Assembly (NCBI GenBank): GCA_955652345.1
Contig: CATPBV010000157.1
Span: 1 to 14,394, forward strand
Direction of reading: 5' to 3'
Length of the DNA stretch: 14,394 bases
From: an uncultured Solirubrobacteraceae bacterium
GTDB taxonomy: Bacteria > Actinomycetota > Thermoleophilia > Solirubrobacterales > Solirubrobacteraceae
Shown here: positions 7,744-13,518 of the stretch, piece by piece
How the letters are laid out: each line of letters begins with the position of its first letter
How positions within the stretch are numbered: the stretch's first letter is position 1
Position numbers and translations under genes: made by a program
The notes under the pieces: model-generated
Told to the model about the DNA's origin: nothing
The model's database searches: none
What the model saw: the letters and a program-made list of their open reading frames with translations, nothing else

Positions 7744-8383
7744 GCGGAGGATCAGGCTGATGATCGTCGACGACCACGCGGTCGTGCGCGAGGGGCTGCG
7801 CGTGTTCCTGGGGCTACAGGACGACATCGAGGTGGTCGGGGAGGCCGCCGACGGCTCGGCCGCGCTCGAGCAGGCGGAGCTGCTGCGCCCCGACGTGGTG
7901 CTGATGGATCTGGTGATGCCGCGGCTCGACGGCCTCAGCGCGATGCGATCGCTCCGGGCGCGCCTGCCCGAGTGCCGCGTGATCGTGCTGACGAGCTTTC
8001 TCGAGGACGAGCGCCTGCTCCCCGCGATCGAGGCCGGCGCGGCGGGGTATCTGCTGAAGGACGCCGCACCCTCGGAGCTTGCGCGCGCCATCCGCGCAGC
8101 TCACGCCGGCGAGGCGGTGATCGACCCGACGGTCGCGGCGCGCCTTGTCCGCACACTGTCGGAGCGCCCGACCGGGCACTCCGAGCAAGCTGGCGCGCTG
8201 ACGAGGCGCGAGCTGGAGGTGCTCGGGCTGATCGCACGGGGACGCTCGAACAAGCGGATCGCGCTGGAGCTCGGGATCTCCGAGAAGACCGTAAAGGCTC
8301 ACGTCGGCCACCTGCTGGCGAAGCTCGGCGTCAGCGACCGAACCCAGGCGGCCCTAATGGCCGTGCGGCAGGGCTTGGTGTAG
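7730..8383 (+). CDS. NarL/FixJ-family response regulator
   Basis: A 217-residue DNA-binding regulator, presumed target of the GAF kinase. The receiver domain has acidic residues Asp14-Asp15, phospho-acceptor Asp60 in VVLMDLVMP, Thr88 in VLTSF and Lys110 in LLKDA. The LuxR-type helix-turn-helix lies at about 150-215 (LTRRELEVLGLIARGRSNKRIA ... ISEKTVKAHVGHLLAKLGV). The frame is open further upstream to 7661, but the ATG at 7730 has GGAG 4 nt before it and gives the normal short lead before IRLMIVDD. It overlaps the kinase stop by 14 nt, so the two are probably made together. Its 3' end meets an opposing regulator gene after 5 bp. Confidence 0.94.
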   Translation: MPTAERRIRLMIVDDHAVVREGLRVFLGLQDDIEVVGEAADGSAALEQAELLRPDVVLMDLVMPRLDGLSAMRSLRARLPECRVIVLTSFLEDERLLPAIEAGAAGYLLKDAAPSELARAIRAAHAGEAVIDPTVAARLVRTLSERPTGHSEQAGALTRRELEVLGLIARGRSNKRIALELGISEKTVKAHVGHLLAKLGVSDRTQAALMAVRQGLV

Positions 8384-8388
8384 AGCGC

Positions 8389-9093
8389 TCAGGCTTCTGT
8401 AGGGGGTTCGATCAGTCCCCGGCAAGCCGCCCAGTGGGCCACCTCGTGCCGAGAGCTCAGCTGGAGCTTGCGGAGCACCGCGCTGACGTGCGATTCGACG
8501 GTGCGGGCGCTGATCCCGAGCTTGACGGCGATCCGCTTGTAGGCGTAGCCGCGGGCGAGGTGGTGGAGCACCTCGCGCTCGCGGGGCGTGAGCGACTGCA
8601 GGTCGTCATCCTCATCGCTGCGCCCGGGCGGATCCGCGAACGCCTGAAGCACGAACGCGGCGAGCCGAGGGCTGAAGTAGGCGTCGCGGGTAGCAACGCG
8701 CTCGATCGCGGAGATCAGCTCCGCGGTGCTGATCGTCTTGGTGACGTAGCCGAGCGCGCCCGCGCGGATGATCGGCACGACGTCGTCCGCGGCATCCGAG
8801 ACCGACAGCGCCAGCACGGCCGGGGGGTCAGCCAGTAGTTCGAGCATGTGCAGCACGGCGACGCCACCCCCCGCGGGCAGGTGGACGTCGAGCAGGACGA
8901 CGTCCGGAGCGCTCTGCCGGATCACCCCGATCGCCTCGGTGGGGTCCGCCGCCTCGCCCACGATCTCGCAGTGGTCGACGAGCTCCGCCTTCACTCCGGC
9001 CCGAAACAGGTGGTGGTCGTCGACCACCACGAGCCGTATGGGCCGGTCGCTGCTCGGTGTCTCGGGGATTTGCTGGCGCAACTCGCTGTTCAT
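8389..9093 (-). CDS. NarL/FixJ-family response regulator of the PspC cassette
   Basis: A 234-residue regulator with an N-terminal receiver and a C-terminal LuxR-type helix-turn-helix. Receiver residues are Asp25-Asp26, phospho-acceptor Asp69 in VVLLDVHLP, Ser97 in LALSVSD in place of the usual Thr/Ser, and Lys119 in YVTKTIS. The DNA-binding part reads LTPREREVLHHLARGYAYKRIA then ISARTVESHVSAVLRKLQL. Its ATG overlaps the stop of the upstream histidine kinase as ATGA, so it is the natural partner of that kinase. It is probably the last gene of the minus-strand PspC operon. By analogy with LiaR-like regulators it may activate its own operon and envelope functions; that is inference. Confidence 0.94.
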   Translation of the reverse strand: MNSELRQQIPETPSSDRPIRLVVVDDHHLFRAGVKAELVDHCEIVGEAADPTEAIGVIRQSAPDVVLLDVHLPAGGGVAVLHMLELLADPPAVLALSVSDAADDVVPIIRAGALGYVTKTISTAELISAIERVATRDAYFSPRLAAFVLQAFADPPGRSDEDDDLQSLTPREREVLHHLARGYAYKRIAVKLGISARTVESHVSAVLRKLQLSSRHEVAHWAACRGLIEPPTEA

Positions 9094-10268
9094 TTTCGCC
9101 CGTTCCCCGCCTTCAGCCGCAGCGCCACCTCGGTCCCCTCGCCTGGTGCCGACTCGACGCTGGCCGAGCCGCCGGCGCTGACCATCCGCCCGATGATCGC
9201 GTCGCGGATACCACGGCGCTCCGGCGCCACCGCCTCGAGCGTGAAGCCGGGCCCATCGTCTCGCACGAACACCTCGGCTCCGTCTCTGGAGATCTCCGCA
9301 AAGATCACGATCGAAGCGCCCGGGGCGTGGCGAGCCGCGTTGCGGAGCGCCTCTCGGGTCGCGGCCACCAGCGACTCGCCGGCGCCGTCGATCGGCCGGT
9401 CGCCGATCGCCGTCAGCTCCACACTGAGGCCCTCATCGTCCTCGACCTCCGCCACCGCGTCCCTCAACGCCGAGACCAGAGTGTCGCTTCGCAGCTCGGT
9501 CTCTCCCGCCATCCAGGCGCGGAGCGCATGCTCCTGGCGGCGGGCCAAGCGCGTGACGGCCGCCGGGTCGTGGGCTTGCCGCTGCACCAGCGCCAGTGTC
9601 TGTAGAACCGAGTCGTGCAGGTGCGCCGCGAACCGCTGGCGCTCGTGTTCGCGGGCGACGGCGCCCTTGTCGCGGTCGAACCGCAGACGCGAACCGATCA
9701 GAAGCGGCATCCCGATAACCGCTCCAGCGCCGGTGGCGATCAGCACGAGCAGGAGAGTCTGCTTCCAGGCTGGAACCGGCTGCCAAGGCGTACTTTGAAT
9801 CGCGGATGTCGCCTCATTGATCGCCAACGCTGCCGCGGCGCCAATCAGCAGCACGCCGGCGACGGCTCGCCATGCGAAGCTCGGTGGCCCCGCGTCGGGG
9901 GCAGTCAGATGCTTCCACGGCGTGCGCTGCCGTGGCGCCAGCCCCAGCCGCACTCGAGCCGCGTCGGCAACAAGCACCAGTCCGCCCGCCGCCGCGAGGG
10001 CGACTTCGACGAGCGGCAGAAACGCCACCTGCCCCACCGGCCACGGCCAGCTCACGAGCGGCCACGTGATCAATTGCGGCACCTGGCCCCACGGGCTCAG
10101 GGCGCCCGAACCGACCAGGGAGTTGATCACCTGGACGGCGGTCTGCAAGCGGCCGACCGCCGTCACAACCCAGATCACGAACCCGGCGATCGGGACCACC
10201 AGCAGGATCAGCTCGCGGTGAGCCCTCACGAGCGTCACGGTCGGGCGTGCGAGAACGGCGATCGTCAA
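9090..10268 (-). CDS. Membrane sensor histidine kinase of the PspC cassette, N-terminus uncertain
   Basis: A DesK/LiaS-like kinase of 392 residues from TTG 10268. Hydrophobic segments occur at about 19-39, 82-102, 132-150 and 171-193, then a short linker leads to the HisKA_3 phospho-acceptor His218 in AAHLHDSVLQ. The ATPase domain has the N-box Asn310 in EALRNAARHA and DDGPGF (337-342). No ATG or GTG lies upstream in this frame. The frame stays hydrophobic before the TTG (ILIIGLTAIGLGLTIAVLA), so a helix is cut if translation starts there. Translation could start at CTG 10301, overlapping the upstream TGA, or the preceding 53-codon ORF could be its real N-terminus separated by a one-base frameshift at the GGGG run 10308-10305. 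The joined protein would be about 456 residues. The catalytic half is intact. Confidence 0.86.
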   Translation of the reverse strand: MTIAVLARPTVTLVRAHRELILLVVPIAGFVIWVVTAVGRLQTAVQVINSLVGSGALSPWGQVPQLITWPLVSWPWPVGQVAFLPLVEVALAAAGGLVLVADAARVRLGLAPRQRTPWKHLTAPDAGPPSFAWRAVAGVLLIGAAAALAINEATSAIQSTPWQPVPAWKQTLLLVLIATGAGAVIGMPLLIGSRLRFDRDKGAVAREHERQRFAAHLHDSVLQTLALVQRQAHDPAAVTRLARRQEHALRAWMAGETELRSDTLVSALRDAVAEVEDDEGLSVELTAIGDRPIDGAGESLVAATREALRNAARHAPGASIVIFAEISRDGAEVFVRDDGPGFTLEAVAPERRGIRDAIIGRMVSAGGSASVESAPGEGTEVALRLKAGNGRK

Positions 10269-10297
10269 GCCCAGGCCGATGGCGGTCAGCCCGATGA

Positions 10298-10459
10298 TCA
10301 GGATCCCCGGGCCCGCTCGAGCGCGATTGCGAGCGCTGTGAGGACGATCACCCCCGACGCAGCGGTGGCCTGGAACGTGCGGTCCACGAACCGCGTCCGG
10401 GCGCCGGTCATGGCGTCAGGCGATCCTTTCACGGCTGGCGCGTCAGCGAACGCGCTCAT
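10298..10459 (-). CDS. 53-residue membrane ORF, separate small protein or frame-shifted kinase N-terminus
   Basis: An ATG at 10457-10459 overlaps the PspC gene stop as ATGA and opens a 53-codon frame ending TGA at 10298-10300. The product begins MSAFADAPAVKGSPDA and has one hydrophobic helix at about residues 34-48 (ASGVIVLTALAIALERA). A second in-frame ATG lies at 10411, with AAAGGA about 13 nt before it. The ATGA overlap and the hydrophobic C-terminal part support real translation. The stop falls immediately before the hydrophobic start of the kinase frame. One extra G in the GGGG run at 10308-10305 would fuse both frames into a single multi-helix sensor. So this is either a coupled small membrane protein, a sequencing or natural frameshift, or a programmed slip. 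I cannot choose from one sequence. Confidence 0.6.
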   Translation of the reverse strand: MSAFADAPAVKGSPDAMTGARTRFVDRTFQATAASGVIVLTALAIALERARGS

Positions 10460-11553
10460 CGTGGGCCGCAAGGTCCGGGGATCAGCGGGTTGACCTCCCG
10501 GGCCGAGCGAAGCTCCACACGCAGGCGCTCGCTCCAGCTGCGCAGCAGAGCCTGCCTTGCACGCTTGCGGAGTCCCTTGGTGCGCGGGCTGGGTTCGGGA
10601 TGCACTTCGAAGCCGGGCCAGTTCGGCGCCAAGTTCGGCCGCACGGAGTCGGGATAGTCACGGACATAGAGGCTCCCTCCGAGAGACGTGAAATCGATCT
10701 TCAGCTGGGGCCTGGCATCGAGCGGCCCGCCGTGCACGATCTCGCCGGAGGCGCCGCCCCGGAGGCTCCCGAAGACCACCACGGCGGGCACCAGCATCCC
10801 GTGCCGCACCAGCGTGGCGGCCAGCACCCCCACGAGCGGGGAGATGTGGTAGCGGACGTCAACCCTCACGCACTGGTCGTGCGGCAGGGCGACGATCGTT
10901 CGCCGGAGTCCGCCGGCGATGTGCAGCGAAACGGTCCCCGTCGCCGGCAGTTGGGTGCGCCGCAGGTCGATGAGTGTGGTCCCCAACCCCGCCTGGTACG
11001 CGGCTGGGTGCAGGATTCGAGGCCGGATCACCAGCGGCCCTGTCCGGGGGTCCAGCCGCACCCCGTATCCCGCCACCGCCGCAGACGGAACGGCCAGCGC
11101 GATCAACGGCAGAATCGCCCACACCGAACCGATCCGTGGCCATGCCGCGAGAATCGCGGCCAGCACCGCCGCGCCCAGCGCGAGCACCACCCAGCCGAAC
11201 CCGAACACTGTCGCTACGCCGGCGATCGCGCCTAGCGACAGCAGACCCATGCCGGCGGCACAAACCTGCGCCAGCACGACGATCGTCCGGCGCGAGTCGC
11301 CGTCCTCCTCGGCGGCGTCATCGAGCGGCACGATCAGCCAGCACGTCATGTAGACCAGGAGCCCCAGGCCGCCGGCAAGGGTCGCTGCGACAAACCCGAC
11401 GCGAATCCAGGCCGTCCGGGCGCGGCTGCCGCGGCCAAGGCCGCTGCACACCCCTCCGAGCCAGCGCCCGCGACGCGAGCGTAAGAGCGGCATCGCGGCG
11501 AGGCCCGGCGAGTGGTGCGCCGTCGTCGCCGACTCGGGACTGAGATTCGCCAT
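10456..11553 (-). CDS. PspC-domain membrane protein with LiaF/toastrack-like C-terminus
   Basis: A 365-residue membrane protein. About residues 22-77 are a PspC domain (LLRSRRGRWLGGVCSGLGR, then a helix ending VYMTCWLIVPLDD). Further helices lie at about 91-117, 119-138 and 142-163. The C-terminal half is a beta-rich region; GGLRRTIVALPHD and PQLKIDFTSLGGSLYVRDYP resemble the LiaF/toastrack fold seen with stress-sensing two-component systems. The extreme C-terminus is basic. The frame is open back to 11937, but that extension overlaps the divergent dehydrogenase gene and reads as shadow; the ATG at 11553 is supported by a promoter motif placed identically before both divergent genes. By family analogy it holds or signals to the downstream kinase under envelope stress. 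Confidence 0.88.
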   Translation of the reverse strand: MANLSPESATTAHHSPGLAAMPLLRSRRGRWLGGVCSGLGRGSRARTAWIRVGFVAATLAGGLGLLVYMTCWLIVPLDDAAEEDGDSRRTIVVLAQVCAAGMGLLSLGAIAGVATVFGFGWVVLALGAAVLAAILAAWPRIGSVWAILPLIALAVPSAAVAGYGVRLDPRTGPLVIRPRILHPAAYQAGLGTTLIDLRRTQLPATGTVSLHIAGGLRRTIVALPHDQCVRVDVRYHISPLVGVLAATLVRHGMLVPAVVVFGSLRGGASGEIVHGGPLDARPQLKIDFTSLGGSLYVRDYPDSVRPNLAPNWPGFEVHPEPSPRTKGLRKRARQALLRSWSERLRVELRSAREVNPLIPGPCGPR

Positions 11554-11589
11554 GGTGAGAAGTCTCGTGCGCCGGCCCCGCCCGGCGCT

Positions 11590-11598
11590 AGTGGTAAT
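11590..11598 (-). promoter_or_regulatory. Shared 9-mer upstream of the PspC gene
   Basis: Read on the minus strand this is ATTACCACT, followed by AGC. It ends 36 nt before the ATG at 11553. The identical 9-mer, followed by GGC, occurs in the same orientation and at the same 36-nt distance before the opposite gene. GAGACT lies 7 nt before the ATG and keeps the key A and T of a -10. The role, promoter element or regulator site, is unknown. Confidence 0.5.
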
Positions 11599-11611
11599 CG
11601 CCCGCAGCCGT

Positions 11612-11666
11612 CTCCGGGATCTCCCGGAGGTCGCGAGCCCGCTCCGGGAAGATATCCAGGTCCTGG
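11612..11666. repeat. Cluster of inverted repeats, possible operator
   Basis: CTCCGGGATCTCCCGGAG at 11612-11629 is a perfect inverted repeat with 8-base arms and a 2-base centre. The half-site CTCCGGGA recurs at 11642-11649, exactly 30 bp from the first copy, about three helical turns. CCAGGTCCTGG at 11656-11666 is a second inverted repeat with 5-base arms. All lie between two divergent promoters, where a dimeric regulator could control both. High GC makes short palindromes commoner, so the functional reading is inference. Confidence 0.45.
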
Positions 11667-11685
11667 GACCGTGGTCGTAGGTCCA

Positions 11686-11694
11686 ATTACCACT
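11686..11694 (+). promoter_or_regulatory. Shared 9-mer upstream of the short-chain dehydrogenase gene
   Basis: ATTACCACT followed by GGC ends exactly 36 nt before the ATG at 11731, mirroring the copy before the divergent PspC gene. It lies 23 nt upstream of the TACCGT box. Confidence 0.5.
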
Positions 11695-11717
11695 GGCAAC
11701 TCGGACCGTCCGTGGCG

Positions 11718-11723
11718 TACCGT
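11718..11723 (+). promoter_or_regulatory. Possible -10 box for leaderless transcription of the short-chain dehydrogenase gene
   Basis: TACCGT (TANNNT) ends 7 nt before the ATG at 11731. There is no Shine-Dalgarno before this ATG. This is the same arrangement as before the genes at 965 and 6598. Confidence 0.38.
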
Positions 11724-11730
11724 GCTGAAC

Positions 11731-12432
11731 ATGCCGGTAGCGATCATCACTGGAGCGTCTAGGGGTCTCGGCCTTGCCCTGTCCCGCGCCCTCGCTCAGC
11801 GCGGATGGAGTCTCGTGATCGATGCGCGGGGTGTCGATGCGCTCCAGCAGGCCGCGCGCGAGCTCGGAGGGCTCACCGATGTGCGTGCGATCGCCGGCGA
11901 TGTGTCTGACCTGTCGCACCGGAAGGCGCTCGTGCACGCGGCCGGCCAGCAGGTGGACCTACTCGTCAACAACGCAAGCGTGCTCGGTCCGAGCCCACAG
12001 CCGTCTCTGGCCGACTATCCGCTCGAGGAGCTCGAGCGGGTCTATCGGGTCAACGTGGTCGCGCCCCTGGCCTTGGTTCAGGAGGTGCTGCCGCTGCTGA
12101 GCGAAGGCGGGTGCATCGTCAACGTCACCTCCGACGCCGCGATCGAGCCGTACGAGGGCTGGGGAGGCTACGGCTCGTCCAAGGCGGCGCTCGATCAGCT
12201 GACCGCGATTCTTGCGGCCGAGCGGCCCGACCTTCGGGTCTACGCCGTCGATCCCGGAGATATGCGCACGCAGATGCACCAGGAGGCGTTTCCCGGCGAG
12301 GACATCTCCGACCGCCCGCTGCCCGAGGAGAGCGTTCCCGGCTTCCTATCCCTGATCGAGGGGGCCAGCCCCAGCGGTCGGTACGTGGCGCGGCAGGTGG
12401 ACGCGCCGGCGACTAGCGAGGCGAGCGCATGA
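11731..12432 (+). CDS. Short-chain dehydrogenase/reductase
   Basis: A 233-residue classical SDR that oxidises or reduces a carbonyl or hydroxyl group with NAD(P). The cofactor motif is TGASRGLG (residues 7-14), with Arg11 and Arg33 hinting at NADP(H). Asp57-Val58 bind the adenine, NNAS is at 80-83, and the catalytic tetrad is Asn108, Ser134 (NVTSDA), Tyr147 and Lys151 (GYGSSKAALDQ). VDPGDMRTQMH follows the active site in the usual place. The frame is open upstream to 11512, but that part overlaps the divergent PspC gene; ATG 11731 gives the standard MPVAIITGASRG opening. Its stop overlaps the QueA-like start as ATGA. Substrate unknown; coupling with a tRNA-modification homologue is noteworthy. 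Confidence 0.93.
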   Translation: MPVAIITGASRGLGLALSRALAQRGWSLVIDARGVDALQQAARELGGLTDVRAIAGDVSDLSHRKALVHAAGQQVDLLVNNASVLGPSPQPSLADYPLEELERVYRVNVVAPLALVQEVLPLLSEGGCIVNVTSDAAIEPYEGWGGYGSSKAALDQLTAILAAERPDLRVYAVDPGDMRTQMHQEAFPGEDISDRPLPEESVPGFLSLIEGASPSGRYVARQVDAPATSEASA

Positions 12433-13490
12433 GCGTCGCGGTCCTCGAGCGACCCACCGTGGCCTTCGAGCTGCCGGCCGCACTCGAGGCGAGGGAACCG
12501 CCTGAGGAACGAGGCCTGCGCCGCGACGAGGTGCGGCTGCTGGTTGCCCGGCGCTCGGACTGCGGGATCGAGCACAAGCTCTTCCGAGAGCTACCCGACG
12601 TCCTCGAGCCCGGTGACCTGGTCGTCGTGAACGTGTCCGCGACGATCCCCGGCGCGCTGCCGGGCAAGCTCTCGGACGGGACAGCGGTGAGGGTGCATTT
12701 CGCGACACGCGCGCCGGGGCTCGCCGATCACTGGCGCGTGGTTGAGCTGCGCAGTCCCGACGGGTCGAAGCCCGCAGGCCCCGCCCGAGTGGGTGAGCGG
12801 CTTGCGCTGCCGGGGGACGCGACGCTCGAGCTTCTGGCTCCGTACGCCCGCAGCACGCGCCTGATGCTGGCGCGCCTGGATGGGGCGAGCGGGTCGGTGG
12901 AGGACTATCTCGCTGCCCATGGGTCGCCGATCCGCTACGGGTACGCATCGGCCGCGTGGCCACTCGAGGCTTACCAGAACGTCTACGCCACCTCGGCTGG
13001 AAGCGCCGAGATGCCGAGCGCGGGCCGGCCCTTCACGGCGGAGCTGATCACGCGGCTGGTGGCGAAGGGGATCCTGGTCGCGCCCCTGACGCTGCATACG
13101 GGAGTGTCCTCCCCGGAGCGCCACGAGCCTCCGTTCCCGGAGTGGTTCGAGGTGCCTGAGACGACCGCCGCTCTGGTCCGTGCCGTGCATGGCTGGGGAG
13201 GCAGGGTGATCGCCGTCGGCACGACCGTGGTCCGTGCGCTCGAGAGCGTCGCCGAGGCCGGTGGCGAGATCGCCGCCGCGTCAGGCTGGACGAACCGGAT
13301 CGTCACGCCCGAGTATCCGCCACAGGTGGTCGACGGGATCATCACCGGCTGGCACGAGCCCGAGGCATCGCATCTGATGATGCTCGAAGCAATCGCCGGT
13401 CCCGAGCTGCTGCGCCGCAGCTACCGCGCCGCCCTCGCGCGCGGGTATCTGTGGCACGAGTTCGGCGACAGCCACCTGCTGCTCCCCTAG
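12429..13490 (+). CDS. QueA-like S-adenosylmethionine:tRNA ribosyltransferase-isomerase family protein
   Basis: A 353-residue protein with the QueA fold order. GDLVVVNVSATIPGAL (62-77) matches the usual GDLLVFNNTRVIPARL. YQNVYA (182-187) and GSAEMPSAGRPFT (191-203) correspond to YQTVYA and GSVAAPTAGLHFT. Later come LTLHTGVSSPERHEPPFPEWFEVP, VIAVGTTVVRALES and VVDGIITGWHEPEASHLMMLEAIAG, then a YLWHEFGDSHLLL end. True QueA moves the ribosyl part of S-adenosylmethionine to preQ1 in tRNA to make epoxyqueuosine. Here several hallmark segments differ, for example no LHF and no NFH, so the substrate may have changed. ATG 12429 has GAGG 7 nt upstream and overlaps the dehydrogenase stop. No other queuosine gene is in view. 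Confidence 0.87.
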   Translation: MSVAVLERPTVAFELPAALEAREPPEERGLRRDEVRLLVARRSDCGIEHKLFRELPDVLEPGDLVVVNVSATIPGALPGKLSDGTAVRVHFATRAPGLADHWRVVELRSPDGSKPAGPARVGERLALPGDATLELLAPYARSTRLMLARLDGASGSVEDYLAAHGSPIRYGYASAAWPLEAYQNVYATSAGSAEMPSAGRPFTAELITRLVAKGILVAPLTLHTGVSSPERHEPPFPEWFEVPETTAALVRAVHGWGGRVIAVGTTVVRALESVAEAGGEIAAASGWTNRIVTPEYPPQVVDGIITGWHEPEASHLMMLEAIAGPELLRRSYRAALARGYLWHEFGDSHLLLP

Positions 13491-13518
13491 CGTTATCGCA
13501 CGGGCTCCGGCGCGAGGC

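Noticed and set aside
8383..8390. GAGCGCTC palindrome at the convergent regulator junction, considered as a terminator stem.
   Set aside because: It is only 8 bases, has no loop and no T tract, and is expected by chance at this GC content.
8848..9798. 316-residue plus-strand ORF over the minus-strand kinase and regulator.
   Set aside because: It is dominated by Ser, Arg and Ala and crosses two motif-complete minus-strand genes.
9615..10493. 292-residue plus-strand ORF.
   Set aside because: It is Gln-, Arg- and His-rich with no domain and is antisense to the kinase membrane region.
11554..11937. Upstream extension of the PspC gene to 11937, and of the dehydrogenase gene back to 11512.
   Set aside because: Each would run through the other gene's start and the shared control region. 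Homology-like sequence begins at 11553 and 11731, and the 36-nt promoter spacing fits those starts.
12346..12963. 205-residue minus-strand ORF over the QueA-like gene.
   Set aside because: It is almost all Arg, Ala, Pro and Ser and is antisense to a recognisable family.
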